DNA of 64,000 nucleotides from Silvibacterium dinghuense (lineage in GTDB: Bacteria > Acidobacteriota > Terriglobia > Terriglobales > Acidobacteriaceae). This document shows positions 9,496 to 19,329 of the stretch, in pieces (positions within the stretch are counted from its first letter, which is position 1; each line of letters starts with the position of its first letter). The notes beneath the pieces were generated by a model, which saw only the letters and a list, made by a program, of their open reading frames with translations, did no database searches and had not been told where the DNA came from. The DNA is taken from assembly GCF_004123295.1 (NCBI RefSeq), contig NZ_SDMK01000001.1, positions 1,550,001 through 1,614,000 of the forward strand, written 5' to 3'. The translations under genes and the position numbers were made by a program.

Positions 9496-12477
9496 TTAGA
9501 AGGTGGTGCTGACCGAGAGCCGGAAGGTCTTCTTCGGCTCGCGCAGCTGCAACTGAGAACCGTAGAACTCCTCTGCCAGTTTGTAGGTGTAGTCGCCTGC
9601 GCCGCCCGAGGGGAACATGCTGCGGGTGATCAGGTTCTGCTGGGCAAAGTCCTTCTCCAGACGAACCGGATTGTAGGCATAGTAGATGCGGATAGGCGCG
9701 TTGATAATCGGCATCATCACGTCCAGCTCTCCACCGATCGAGTCGCGAGGCACATAGTTCGTGCCCGAGATGGGCGCGATGTATTTGTCGAACTGGATCT
9801 GCACGCCGCCCTGGCAGGCCCCATTCGTATAGTTCGGGCAGCCGTAGAGGGGCGAATTGAGCATGGCCTGACCTTCCGGGCTCTGCCGCAGCTGGCTCGT
9901 CGACGTCGCCATATCCATGCCGAAATCGTTGAAGATCACGAACGCCACCGTGCGCGCATAGATCGGAATGGTGTACTGCTGATTGGCAACGATATTCAGG
10001 TCGCCACCGATCGATGCAATGCCATAGACCGGCAGCGGAATCTGGATGGCGCCGTCGCTCGGGTTGGTCGGATCGCGCGGAACCGTGCTGCCGTCGGGAT
10101 TCGTCAGGTTGAACATCACCTTCGTCGGCACGAAGCCGTAAGGCGTCGCCGAGCGGATATCGAAGCCGCGCAGTTCCGACTCGCCGCCCGAATAGAAGCG
10201 GTTGAAGGGCGGCGCGACGTCGCCGCTGACGCCATGGATATAAGAAGCCTGCAGGCGATAGCCGAAGACGTTGCGGCCTTCGCGATCGAACTTCAGACCC
10301 TTCACCGGATGGAAACTGCGATATTCCACGACCGGGCTGATATAGCGGACATTGCCCCAGAGGCCGGCCACCTGCAGCAGCGCCGAGAGCTCATGTCCCG
10401 AGTGCGGCTGATAGGTCGCATCCAGCTTGTTTTCCATGAAGCTGAACGACGCCATGCTGCTCACGATACCTTCGAGCGCGTTCTGCCCCTGGATGCCGCT
10501 GCGGAAGGCCAGCGTCTGGAAGAAGCTGGTCGAAGCCGCGCTGAAGGTCGAGACGGAGGACTTGTCCAGCGTATAGGTGAAGCCGAGCCGCTTGAAGCTG
10601 CGGCGGATCGGATAGCTGCCCGAGACCGAGAAGCCGGTCGACTCCTGGTTGTACTTCTGCAGCAGCGACTGGGTCGCAATCGACTGGTTCGCCGAGCCGG
10701 TGAGGCTGTAGTTCTTCGACGAGTTGTAGTCCTGCTTGCTGTTGAAGATCTGGAAGCCCAGGTTCAACGGACGGTTGTGCACGTACGGCTCATTGAAGCC
10801 GAAGCGGATGTTGCGCTGCACCTCGCCCAGATTCGCCTGGACGCTCAGCGTTTCACCCAGACCGAGGAAGTTGTTGGTCTGATAATTGAGGCCGAGGAAC
10901 GATCCGCCCAGGCCGCTGACGCCGCCGTTCAGGCCGATCGAGTTCTTGCCCTTTTCCTTCACCTTCAGCAGCAGGTCCACGGTGCCGGCTTCGGCATTCT
11001 GGTGCGTCTCCGAATCCTGGTCCACCTTGAGCGGATCGAAGTAGTCGAGCTGATTGAGGCGCTGCAGGCTCAGCTCCCACAGATGGCTGTTATAGACCTG
11101 GCCTTCTTCGAGCATCAGTTCACGGCGGATAACGAAGTCGCGCGTGGTCGTGTTGCCCTGGAACTCGATCCGAGATACGTAGTAAGGCTTACCTTCATCG
11201 ATGTCGACATTGAAGGCGACGGTGTGGTTTGCCTCATCGAAGGTCGGGTTCGGGATGCCGGAGAAATTGATGTAACCGAGCTGGCCATAGGCCTTCTGCA
11301 GGTTCTGAAGACCCTTCGCAAATGCCGTCGCGTTGAAGTATTCGCCGTCCTTGATGGCGAACTGGGCGCGCAGGGCGCGCACATTGGTCACGGCCTTATT
11401 GCCGGTGAAGGTGATCTTCGAGAGACGATAACGGCCACCCTCATCGATCGGCAGCGCAATATCGATCCGCTTGCCCTTCTTCGGACGGAAGGTGAAGAGC
11501 GACAGGCCCGTTTCATTACGCAGGTGCGTCTTGGCGTCGCCTACGCTGGCGCGCAGGTAGCCGCGGTCACGGTAAGCCTGGCGCACACGCTCGGAATCTT
11601 CTTCGAGCTTGCTCGCGTCGTAGGTGCGCGCGAAAAGGTTCTCGAGGAAGATTGAGTGCGGAATACCCACGGGGCGCAGATTGCGCATAGCGGCGCGCAG
11701 CTCGCGCGACTTCACATGCTCATTGCCTGTGAAGCGGATATCGCCCACTTTGACCTTGGGGCCTTCCTTGATGATGAAGTTGATCTGCACCGAGGCCGGC
11801 GGAATCTTCTTGATATCCGGCTTGATGGTCGCAAACTGGTGTCCGTGCTCAGCGAGAAGCTCCTTGAGCACCGCAATGGCATGGGCCATGCGCGCCTCAT
11901 CGAACTTGCTTTCGACCGAGATGCCGACCTTTTCCTTCTTGAAGCGGTCGAGGACGTCGGATTGGGTGACCGAGTTCAGGCCCTTGTAATTGATCTCGCG
12001 GATCGTCGGCTTCTCCGTCACGTACACATCGAGAATGACGCCCTTGGGGGAGTCTTCCTTCTCGATGTACACGTTGTCGAAATAGCCGGTATTCCACAGC
12101 GAGTTGAAATCGCGCTCGACCGTCAACGGATCGTACGTATCGTTGACATGGCTGAACATGCGCGCCAGCACCGTCTCTTTCGGAATCTCGCGATTACCGA
12201 TGACCCGGATCTGGCTGACGATCTGCTGCGACTGCTGGCCCCACGCTGTAAGCGCGAGGAGGCAGCAGAACAGGGGAAGAAACTGCAGCGTGCGACGGAG
12301 GCTACGGCGCAAAGTCTGGCTCTTTTGTGCGGAGGAGCTTGCGCCCCAGCGTTCGACGGGAAAAATAGTCACACCCTCACTGCAGAAAATCAGGCGAATC
12401 TTGAGGAAAAGGCGATTATAAGGGACGGACCGGGTAGAACCCAACTCCGAGATGTGCGCCGGAGATCCTTGCTTCAT
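9496..12477 (-). CDS. bamA: Outer-membrane protein assembly factor BamA
   Basis: BamA is the essential Omp85 insertase that folds beta-barrels into the outer membrane. The N-terminal third contains five POTRA-type repeats (for example IREINYKGLNSVTQSDVLDR and KVGDIRFTGNEHVKSRELRA), and the rest is the 16-strand barrel ending in a terminal aromatic signature (LSVSTTF). At 993 residues it is longer than E. coli BamA, as usual in Acidobacteriota. The start is uncertain: GTG at 12372 would place the hydrophobic segment LPLFCCLLALTAWG nearer the N-terminus and is a credible alternative. It is followed by skp, 253 bases away; that gap holds nothing evident. Confidence 0.94.
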   Translation of the reverse strand: MKQGSPAHISELGSTRSVPYNRLFLKIRLIFCSEGVTIFPVERWGASSSAQKSQTLRRSLRRTLQFLPLFCCLLALTAWGQQSQQIVSQIRVIGNREIPKETVLARMFSHVNDTYDPLTVERDFNSLWNTGYFDNVYIEKEDSPKGVILDVYVTEKPTIREINYKGLNSVTQSDVLDRFKKEKVGISVESKFDEARMAHAIAVLKELLAEHGHQFATIKPDIKKIPPASVQINFIIKEGPKVKVGDIRFTGNEHVKSRELRAAMRNLRPVGIPHSIFLENLFARTYDASKLEEDSERVRQAYRDRGYLRASVGDAKTHLRNETGLSLFTFRPKKGKRIDIALPIDEGGRYRLSKITFTGNKAVTNVRALRAQFAIKDGEYFNATAFAKGLQNLQKAYGQLGYINFSGIPNPTFDEANHTVAFNVDIDEGKPYYVSRIEFQGNTTTRDFVIRRELMLEEGQVYNSHLWELSLQRLNQLDYFDPLKVDQDSETHQNAEAGTVDLLLKVKEKGKNSIGLNGGVSGLGGSFLGLNYQTNNFLGLGETLSVQANLGEVQRNIRFGFNEPYVHNRPLNLGFQIFNSKQDYNSSKNYSLTGSANQSIATQSLLQKYNQESTGFSVSGSYPIRRSFKRLGFTYTLDKSSVSTFSAASTSFFQTLAFRSGIQGQNALEGIVSSMASFSFMENKLDATYQPHSGHELSALLQVAGLWGNVRYISPVVEYRSFHPVKGLKFDREGRNVFGYRLQASYIHGVSGDVAPPFNRFYSGGESELRGFDIRSATPYGFVPTKVMFNLTNPDGSTVPRDPTNPSDGAIQIPLPVYGIASIGGDLNIVANQQYTIPIYARTVAFVIFNDFGMDMATSTSQLRQSPEGQAMLNSPLYGCPNYTNGACQGGVQIQFDKYIAPISGTNYVPRDSIGGELDVMMPIINAPIRIYYAYNPVRLEKDFAQQNLITRSMFPSGGAGDYTYKLAEEFYGSQLQLREPKKTFRLSVSTTF

Positions 12478-12510
12478 CAGACGTTTGCCGCAAACCGCGC
12501 CCCGGCGCGG

Positions 12511-12693
12511 TCATCCTTCCAGTTCGGCCCGGATGAGATACCCTTTGCCATCCCATTCGATGGCAAGCTCATTCGGCTTGCAGCATACCTGGCAGTCCTC
12601 GACGTAGCTCTGCCGGCGGCCGCCGCTCTCATCCACAACCGTCTCATTCCACTCTCCACAGCCCGCGCACTGGAAACCCGCCTCAAGAGGCAT
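12511..12693 (-). CDS. CPXCG-motif cysteine-rich zinc-binding protein
   Basis: This 60-residue protein has two CxxC pairs, one at the N-terminus (FQCAGCGEWN) and one mid-protein (EDCQVCCKPNEL). It matches the small 'CPXCG motif-containing cysteine-rich' family, thought to fold as a zinc ribbon. No function is known. It ends 33 bases from the bamA start and could be co-transcribed with it. It is divergent from the DUF4440-like gene at 12868. Confidence 0.8.
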   Translation of the reverse strand: MPLEAGFQCAGCGEWNETVVDESGGRRQSYVEDCQVCCKPNELAIEWDGKGYLIRAELEG

Positions 12694-12867
12694 GGCGACC
12701 CCTGTAGACTCGAAAATCCGCTCTTAGTCTATCGGAAGGCGCGGGACTTCGCCTGCCGAACTCATCACACCGTTGGACGTTCGAGTTTGATTTCCGCACC
12801 CCGAAGCCTGCGGAATAAAAATCCGGCCATCCTCTGGCACAATAGGGACGCCCGGAGAATGACTCCC

Positions 12868-13377
12868 ATGCGCTCGATCCCGACCCGCCGCCCACACCTC
12901 TTCTTTGCGTTTCTATGCGCCTGCGCCCTGCTCCTCGGCCACCCCCTGAACCGGGACGCCCAGGCTCAGCAGGCCGGCACCGGCAGCACGCCTGCCGCGA
13001 AGGACAAAACCGCCATCCTCCAGGTTCTCGACGACCAGCAGACCGCCTGGAACCGGGGCGACGTCGAAACCTTCATGCACGGCTATAAAGACTCGCCCGA
13101 GACTACCTTCATCGGCTCCAGTGTCCAGCACGGCTACCAGCCCATCCTGGAGCGCTATAAGAAGCGCTACTCCACGCCCGAGGCCATGGGCCATCTCGAC
13201 TTCTCCGAGCAGTCCGTGCGCATGCTGGGACCCGACCACGCTCTCGTTGTCGGCCACTTCCACCTGACCCGTACCGCCAGTGGCGGGGGCGACGCCCAGG
13301 GCATCTTCTCCCTCATCCTTGAGCGGGAACCGGAAGGCTGGCGCATCATCCTCGACCACACCAGCACCACGCCGTAA
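12868..13377 (+). CDS. Exported DUF4440/SnoaL-like protein
   Basis: The 169-residue product has a signal peptide (residues 1-37, hydrophobic LFFAFLCACALLLG) and a single NTF2-like cone domain of the DUF4440/YybH type, with the typical opening ILQVLDDQQTAWNRGDVETF and closing GWRIILDHTS. Such domains bind small hydrophobic ligands or act as subunits of larger enzymes; no catalytic residues can be assigned. ATG 12868 is preferred over 12859 because CCCGGAG lies 10 bases before it. The frame is open far upstream, but only as the antisense shadow of bamA. Confidence 0.8.
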   Translation: MRSIPTRRPHLFFAFLCACALLLGHPLNRDAQAQQAGTGSTPAAKDKTAILQVLDDQQTAWNRGDVETFMHGYKDSPETTFIGSSVQHGYQPILERYKKRYSTPEAMGHLDFSEQSVRMLGPDHALVVGHFHLTRTASGGGDAQGIFSLILEREPEGWRIILDHTSTTP

Positions 13378-13509
13378 CACCCCTGCGCGAAGCAGCCGAA
13401 GGCAAAGGCCTGGACGGCCAGTCCCGAAGCGATCCGCCCTGCGCGAAGCAGTTCTGGTACAAAAGACTTGCGTCCCCCGGTCGCTACCTGAAGTCTTTCG
13501 CGAGGTTCC

Positions 13510-15609
13510 ATGGAAGCGTTTGCATCGCGCCGCCTGATTGCCGTCTCTTCGTTTCTGCTTTCTGCCCTGCTTCCCGCAGCCGCCCAGCAGCTCCGCCCGC
13601 CGGCCGTGCCGCTTATCACCCACAACCCCTATTTCAGCGTCTGGTCCATGGGGGACAAGCTCACCGGCGGCCCCACCCGCCACTGGACCGGCGCCGAGCA
13701 GCCCTTTACCGGGCTTCTCCGCATCGACGGTAAGCCCTTCCGGTACATGGGAGGCTGGCCCGGCGACGTGCCGGCCATGGAGCAGCAGTCCGTCACCGTC
13801 GGAGCGACGAACACGACCTATGTCTTCACCGGCGGCGGCGTAAAACTCACCCTCGATTTCTTCACCCCCGCCTTCCCGCAGGACATCGACTTGCTTTCGC
13901 GTCCGGTCACCTACCTCACCTGGACACTCGACAGCACGGACAACTCCTCGCACAAGGTCGAGCTGCTGCTCGACGTCGATGGGCGCATCGCCGTCGACAC
14001 GGACAACCAGAAAGTCACCTGGGGCCGCAGCGACACGACAAACCTGCACGTGCTGAACATCGGCTCGCGCGACCAGCAGGTGCTCAACCGCTCGGGCGAC
14101 AACCTCCGCATCGACTGGGGCTACTTCCACCTCGCTGTCCCCAACGATGAGGCCGCAACCCTCGCCGCCTCCAGGGAGGCCATCCATGACTTCGTCCATA
14201 CGGGCATGCTGCCCACCTCCGACGACATGGACATGCCGGCCACGCCGCGTGACGACGCTGCCCAGCTTGCCGTGGAACTGCCCATCGACGTCCCCGTAAG
14301 CGGCTCGGCCTCGCGCCACGTCCTCGTCTCCTACACCGAGGACTATGCGATCGAATACCTGGGCAGGAAACAGCGCCCCTACTGGCAGCGCAATAACAAG
14401 CCAGTACAGGAGATGCTCACCGAAGCCGAGCAGCAGTACTCCGAGCTGATGGATCGCGGCGCAAAATACGATGCCGACCTGGCCGCCGATCTCGAAAAGG
14501 CAGGCGGTCCCGGTTATCGCGACGTGGCACTGCTCGCCTATCGGCAGACGCTGGCTGCGCACGGCCTCTCGGCCGATATCGACGGCAAGCCGCGCCTTTA
14601 CGCAAAGGAGAACTTCTCCGACGGCGACATCGCCACGGTGGACGTGATCTATCCGACCGCGCCGTTCTTCCTCTTCTTCAATCCCGAGCTGCTCGAGGCC
14701 GAGCTCAAACCGGTGTTCGACTACGCGGAACTGCCGCGCTGGCGCTTCCCCTTCGCCCCGCATGACCTCGGCTTCTACCCGCTGGCCGACGGACAGGTCT
14801 ACGGCGGCGGCGAGCAGACCGAAGAGAACCAGATGCCGGTCGAAGAAACCGGCAACCTGCTGATCCTGGCCGCCGCGCTCGGCCAGACCGAGGGCAACTG
14901 GCATGTTGCGAAGGAGTACTGGCCGCTCTTTACCAAGTGGGCTGAGTACCTGAAGGACAAGGGCCTCGATCCCGAGAACCAGCTCTCGACGGATGACTTT
15001 GCCGGCCACCTCGCACACAACGCCAATCTCTCGATTAAGGCCATCGACGCCCTCGCCGCCTACGCGCAGATGGCGCGTGGCATCGGCGACCCGGTCACGG
15101 CCAAAAAGTACGAGGTGATGACCAGGGGAATGGCCACGAAGTGGGAGCAGCTGGCCCGCGACGGCGACCATTACAAGCTGGCCTTCGACCGTCCGGACAC
15201 CTGGAGCCAGAAGTACAACCTCGTGTGGGATCAGATCCTCGGCTTCCACATCTTCCCCAACAGCGTGCGCCAGACGGAAATGGCCTTCTACCTGAAGCAC
15301 ATCAATGAGTACGGCCTGCCGCTCGACAGCCGCGCCGATTACACCAAGCTCGACTGGCAGGTCTGGACCGCAACGCTGGCCGACAAGCGCGAAGACTTCG
15401 ACGCAATCATGGCGCCGATCCAGAAGTGGGTAAGCGCGACACCCAGCCGCGTGCCGCTCACCGACTGGTACGACACCAAGACCGGCGAGAAGTCCGGCTT
15501 CCAGGCCCGCAGCGTGGTTGGCGGCGTCTACATCAAGGCGCTCGCGGACAAATCGCTCGCGGAAAAGTGGCGCACCGTGGACACGAAGACGGCTCAGTCG
15601 TCGAACTAA
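13510..15609 (+). CDS. Secreted GtaA-like glutaminase family protein (DUF4965/DUF5127/DUF1793)
   Basis: The 699-residue protein starts with a signal peptide (cleavage near LLPAAAQQ). A beta-rich N-terminal half follows, starting RPPAVPLITHNPYFSVWS (DUF4964/DUF5127 type), and then an (alpha/alpha) toroid half containing YRDVALLAYRQTLAAHGL and FDYAELPRWRFPFAPHDLG (DUF4965/DUF1793). This is the architecture of fungal GtaA-type glutaminases and of a large, mostly uncharacterised bacterial family; glutaminase activity is inferred from the family name only, and a glycoside hydrolase role is possible. It has a strong terminator and appears to be a single-gene unit. Confidence 0.8.
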   Translation: MEAFASRRLIAVSSFLLSALLPAAAQQLRPPAVPLITHNPYFSVWSMGDKLTGGPTRHWTGAEQPFTGLLRIDGKPFRYMGGWPGDVPAMEQQSVTVGATNTTYVFTGGGVKLTLDFFTPAFPQDIDLLSRPVTYLTWTLDSTDNSSHKVELLLDVDGRIAVDTDNQKVTWGRSDTTNLHVLNIGSRDQQVLNRSGDNLRIDWGYFHLAVPNDEAATLAASREAIHDFVHTGMLPTSDDMDMPATPRDDAAQLAVELPIDVPVSGSASRHVLVSYTEDYAIEYLGRKQRPYWQRNNKPVQEMLTEAEQQYSELMDRGAKYDADLAADLEKAGGPGYRDVALLAYRQTLAAHGLSADIDGKPRLYAKENFSDGDIATVDVIYPTAPFFLFFNPELLEAELKPVFDYAELPRWRFPFAPHDLGFYPLADGQVYGGGEQTEENQMPVEETGNLLILAAALGQTEGNWHVAKEYWPLFTKWAEYLKDKGLDPENQLSTDDFAGHLAHNANLSIKAIDALAAYAQMARGIGDPVTAKKYEVMTRGMATKWEQLARDGDHYKLAFDRPDTWSQKYNLVWDQILGFHIFPNSVRQTEMAFYLKHINEYGLPLDSRADYTKLDWQVWTATLADKREDFDAIMAPIQKWVSATPSRVPLTDWYDTKTGEKSGFQARSVVGGVYIKALADKSLAEKWRTVDTKTAQSSN

Positions 15610-15628
15610 CCCGCAACTCAGCAAGCAC

Positions 15629-15657
15629 AAAGGCCCGGCTTATTCAGCCGGGCCTTT
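15629..15657 (+). terminator. Terminator after the GtaA-like gene
   Basis: A perfect 12-bp stem, AAAGGCCCGGCT / AGCCGGGCCTTT, with loop TATTC is followed by CTTATTTCC, 19 bases after the stop. Confidence 0.85.
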
Positions 15658-15775
15658 CTTATTTCCTTTTCCATGGTCTAATATTCGCGGCGAGCCGGCG
15701 CTCGGATAAGACGCCGGCTCGCCGCACAGCAGCGCAGTCCGTTGTCGAACCTCAACCCCTTCGAGGTGAGCCGTC

Positions 15776-18037
15776 ATGCGCAGTCCAGCGTTCGTTCTCT
15801 TTCTTGCTCTCGCGTCTGGAGCGCTCCATGCGCACGCACAACAGCTTTCCCCCACCTACGGCTGCGGGGCCCCCGAGGTGCGCGAAGCCTTCCTCGGCCC
15901 GCTCTCGCAGGACGAGCTGGTCAAGCTGCCCACCGTCGAGCGCAATGCGCACGTGAAGCAGACCCTCGACGCGCTCATCGCAAAGTATCCGCACCAGTAC
16001 CTGCTCTACCGCGAGCAGTGGAACACGACCTCCATGCTCGAAGGAGACGCCGGCAAGTCCACACACGAGGCGCTCCGCGCGCAGTGGATCGCCGGCGCGA
16101 AGGCGCATCCGGACGACCCGATGGCGCTACTGCTGGCCGGCAAAGCCCAGGCGGATACAAACTTCGACGAAGCCATTCGCTTCTACCAGGCCGCTCAGGC
16201 AAAGGACCCCGGCTTTCCATGGCCGGCCTTTGAGTTAGTTGAGCTCTACAGAAGGAAGGGCAAAGATAAGGAGGTCGATTTCAAAACGAATCTCGAGCGC
16301 TTCTATAGCCTGTGTCCTACCTGGGTCGAGACAAGCTCCTTCGGCACGCAGATAGAAGCCTACAAGCTACGCTCCGATCCTTCCATCACCCCGAAAACCA
16401 TTGCCCCACTGCGCGCCGAGCTTGCGCAGCAGAGTGATCCAAAGCGCTTAATGGATTACAAGATCCTCTGGCAGCGCGAATTCCTCGTCCGTCCGCCGGC
16501 TGAGCACGATGCCGAACGCGCACAGATCCACGAAGACCTGGCGCGCCTCGAAAAACTTGTACCCAACGGAGACGGAGACTGGCGACTCTTTCTCATCGAA
16601 GGCTACTCGCTGGCCGGTGCCTCGAACGAGCAGCTGGATGCCATGCGCGCGCAGGCGGCAAAGGATTTCCCCAACCAGTCTCCAGCCGAAAACCTCGACT
16701 GGACGCAGTGGCACAAGGAGCATCCCCAGCCTGAGGGCCAGAAGAACACCGATGCCTGGCGCGCCTATGAGGCCGCCAGCATCGCCCAGGTGAAGCGCTC
16801 GATGAGCCTCTACCCGGATGATGCCTACCTGCAGCGCACCGAGTTCTACTTCACCGTGCAGGATGATCCCTTCGTCTCCGAGTCCGACGGCATGGCGGCC
16901 TTTGATCTCTACGAAAAGTCCACCGAGACCTACGGCGGCTACGGCGTACTGTCCACGAATCCGAACGCGCTGGCGAAATTCCTGCTCGATCGTAGCTGGG
17001 CTCCCGGACGCGCGCTCGATCTGCTCGAAAAGACCAGCACCTACAAGGGCGGTGGCCACACCGAGCCCAACTGGTCCGCATCCCTGACCGCCGACGACAT
17101 CAAGCGCTTCAATCGCTATAAAGAAAGCGAAGACCTGGATACAGTCGGCCTCATCCTGCAGGCGGCCCTGCTCACGAACCAGCCGCAGGCCGCCTCGCCG
17201 CTGCGTGCGAGCATCGAAGGACCCGCGCCCGCGAACGAGAAGGACCTCACCCAGTACTGGACCAACCGCGCCCGGCTCGCCGCGCTCGAGCATCGCCCCC
17301 AGGATGCGCTGGCCTACTACCGGCTGGCGCTCGACAACCGCGCCGAGCCACCGGACTGGCAGCATGGCGTCCTCGAGGATCGCCTCATGACCGAGTTCCA
17401 CACGCTGTGGACCGCGCAGGGCGGCTCGGAGACGGCATGGACGGCGTGGAATCCGCCGGCGCTAGGTACAGCCAGCGAAGCCACCAACGCGAAGACCCCC
17501 GACGCAAAGATCATGGACACAAAGACCTCCGAGACCGCCGCCAGGCCCCCGACCGCGGCGAAGAAGAAGGCCGCGGTCGCCGCCTCCGAGGACGGATGGA
17601 AGCCGGTCACCGATACCATGCCAGCCTTCGTCCTCTCCGACTTCTCCGGCAGGACGTGGAAACAGTCCGAGCTCGCCGGCAAGGTGGTCCTTATCGTCTC
17701 CTGGGCCACCTGGTGCGGCCCCTGCAACCTGCAGGACGAGATGCTCGAGAAGTTCTACGAGAAGGAGAAGGGCCGCAAGGACCTGGTGATCCTGACCTTC
17801 AACATTGACCAGAACCCCGGCGAGGTGCTGCCCTTCATGCGCAGGAAGGGATATACCTTCCCGGTGCTGGCCGCCGCCTCTTACCCCAACGTCCAGAATT
17901 TTGTCCCGCGCACCTGGATCATCGACAAACAGGGCCACTGGCGCTGGACACTGGGTGGCTACGACGACGCCAAGACCTATCCCGAATTCGAGAAGAATCT
18001 GCTCACGCAGATCGGGAAGGCCGAAGGCGGCGCATAA
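15776..18037 (+). CDS. Exported helical-repeat protein with C-terminal TlpA-like thioredoxin domain
   Basis: This 753-residue protein opens with a signal peptide (cleavage near AHAQQ). Residues 40-560 are helix-rich and TPR-like, for example ALLLAGKAQADTNFDEAIRF and LEHRPQDALAYYRLALDNR. An Ala/Lys/Thr linker leads to a redoxin domain (about 615-750) with the active site WATWCGPC. TlpA-like domains reduce or isomerise disulfides, for example in cytochrome maturation; the helical part probably selects partner proteins. The partner is unknown. A promoter region and a strong terminator bracket it as a single gene. Confidence 0.82.
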   Translation: MRSPAFVLFLALASGALHAHAQQLSPTYGCGAPEVREAFLGPLSQDELVKLPTVERNAHVKQTLDALIAKYPHQYLLYREQWNTTSMLEGDAGKSTHEALRAQWIAGAKAHPDDPMALLLAGKAQADTNFDEAIRFYQAAQAKDPGFPWPAFELVELYRRKGKDKEVDFKTNLERFYSLCPTWVETSSFGTQIEAYKLRSDPSITPKTIAPLRAELAQQSDPKRLMDYKILWQREFLVRPPAEHDAERAQIHEDLARLEKLVPNGDGDWRLFLIEGYSLAGASNEQLDAMRAQAAKDFPNQSPAENLDWTQWHKEHPQPEGQKNTDAWRAYEAASIAQVKRSMSLYPDDAYLQRTEFYFTVQDDPFVSESDGMAAFDLYEKSTETYGGYGVLSTNPNALAKFLLDRSWAPGRALDLLEKTSTYKGGGHTEPNWSASLTADDIKRFNRYKESEDLDTVGLILQAALLTNQPQAASPLRASIEGPAPANEKDLTQYWTNRARLAALEHRPQDALAYYRLALDNRAEPPDWQHGVLEDRLMTEFHTLWTAQGGSETAWTAWNPPALGTASEATNAKTPDAKIMDTKTSETAARPPTAAKKKAAVAASEDGWKPVTDTMPAFVLSDFSGRTWKQSELAGKVVLIVSWATWCGPCNLQDEMLEKFYEKEKGRKDLVILTFNIDQNPGEVLPFMRRKGYTFPVLAAASYPNVQNFVPRTWIIDKQGHWRWTLGGYDDAKTYPEFEKNLLTQIGKAEGGA

Positions 18038-18049
18038 CGCAGAAAGAAC

Positions 18050-18078
18050 AAAAGGCCCAGCCAATGGCTGGGCCTTTT
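18050..18078 (+). terminator. Terminator after the thioredoxin-domain gene
   Basis: A perfect 13-bp stem, AAAAGGCCCAGCC / GGCTGGGCCTTTT, with loop AAT lies 12 bases after the stop. The 285 bases between it and the next gene hold no convincing gene. Confidence 0.88.
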
Positions 18079-18363
18079 GCCTTCCAGTACCCGCAAGCAG
18101 GACTCCATACCGAAGTACCGCCGCTCGCTGCCGCATTGCTCTATGCGGATCGACTCCTTCGCTGCGCGGCGTGCGCTGTTCCCTGCAAAACCACCGCCCT
18201 TGGGCATCCCCTCAGAGTCAAAGTGGCTAGAGCGGAATCCGGACAACCGTACCCACTCCATGTGCATGCAGGTGGCCTTTTCTCAAGGTAAAAGGCCACG
18301 AAAGGATCGCGGCTCCCGGGTAGACCTGTCCTGATTCCGCTATCGCGCAGAGCGGAGGAGATT

Positions 18364-19329
18364 ATGCCGTTTCCGATCAGCTCCATCCCGGCAAGCCTTA
18401 GCAGTGTCGACCGCATCCCTGATGTCATCCAGCCCCTCCTCGGATCGCTTGGACATACCCTGCACAGCCAGCTCGCAGCCATATGGCTTTTCTTTGCGAT
18501 GTGCGGAGTGCTCGAGCTATGCCTCAGCATTCTCATCTGCAGGCCGATCGAGCGACGATGGCCGCTCACATCCTGGCCCGAACGAAACCCTATTGCAGCC
18601 GATGTCACCTATGCCTTCTTTGTCCGCATCGTTCTGTTTCCGCTGGTCGCCTTCTTTGAATACAGCTGGCTCCGGAACGGGCTCGACCGTTTTCTGCTTC
18701 GCCACGCGCTCGCGCCACCCTCGCTCGCCACGCTGATCCCGTTCCTTGCAGGCCTGCCGCCAGTCCTCTTCTTCCTCCACTTCGCCATTCTCGATCTCGC
18801 GGACTACTGGAAACATCGCCTGTCGCATCGCTTCGGATGGTGGTACGGCATTCATTCGCTTCATCATGCCGAAGAGCAGATGACCTTCTGGTCCGATGAG
18901 CGCTCTCATGTGCTCGAAGACACGATCACCTACCTCTGGCTGATTGCCGTGGGACTTGCGATCGGAGTTCCAGCCTTCCAGTTCCCGTTCCTGATTCTCA
19001 GCCTCCGTTTCATCGGCAGCCTGGCTCACTCCAACACGCGCATCAGCTATGGCTGGCTGGGCGACCGCATCCTGATTTCTCCGCGCTTTCATCGCACCCA
19101 CCATGCGCGGAATGCGGCCGGCCGGCGCAGCCGCAACTTCGGCACTGCACTTTCCTGGTGGGACATGCTCTTCGGAACCGCAAGATTCGCCGACAGCACC
19201 GTCGAAACCGGCGATGCAGGAGCGGAAGCAGCCATGGTCAACGGCTCCTGGGGACAGCAACAGGCCGCAGGCTTTCGGCGCATGGTGCGCCGCGGCAAGG
19301 GTGCACGGGCAGCGAGGGTGGCATCATGA
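18364..19329 (+). CDS. Sterol desaturase / fatty acid hydroxylase family membrane protein
   Basis: The 321-residue integral membrane protein carries the histidine boxes of the di-iron hydroxylase superfamily: HRLSHR, HSLHH and HRTHH, with further conserved His residues between them. Hydrophobic segments lie near residues 40-60, 80-100, 118-150 and 195-225. These enzymes use O2 to hydroxylate or desaturate lipids; the substrate (fatty acid, sterol-like or hopanoid) cannot be told. The stop overlaps the start of the next gene by 4 bases (ATGA), so the two are translationally coupled. Confidence 0.88.
   Translation: MPFPISSIPASLSSVDRIPDVIQPLLGSLGHTLHSQLAAIWLFFAMCGVLELCLSILICRPIERRWPLTSWPERNPIAADVTYAFFVRIVLFPLVAFFEYSWLRNGLDRFLLRHALAPPSLATLIPFLAGLPPVLFFLHFAILDLADYWKHRLSHRFGWWYGIHSLHHAEEQMTFWSDERSHVLEDTITYLWLIAVGLAIGVPAFQFPFLILSLRFIGSLAHSNTRISYGWLGDRILISPRFHRTHHARNAAGRRSRNFGTALSWWDMLFGTARFADSTVETGDAGAEAAMVNGSWGQQQAAGFRRMVRRGKGARAARVAS

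Noticed and set aside
9367-11655. Open 762-codon frame on the plus strand
   Set aside because: It is antisense to bamA, and composition is that of a shadow.
11656-12867. N-terminal extension of the DUF4440-like protein
   Set aside because: The open frame before 12859 runs antisense through bamA and the CPXCG gene; the signal peptide and ribosome site fix the start near 12868.
12913-15630. Open 905-codon frame on the minus strand
   Set aside because: It is the antisense of the GtaA-like gene and the DUF4440 gene; the protein has no family features and the plus-strand genes are complete with signal peptides and terminators.
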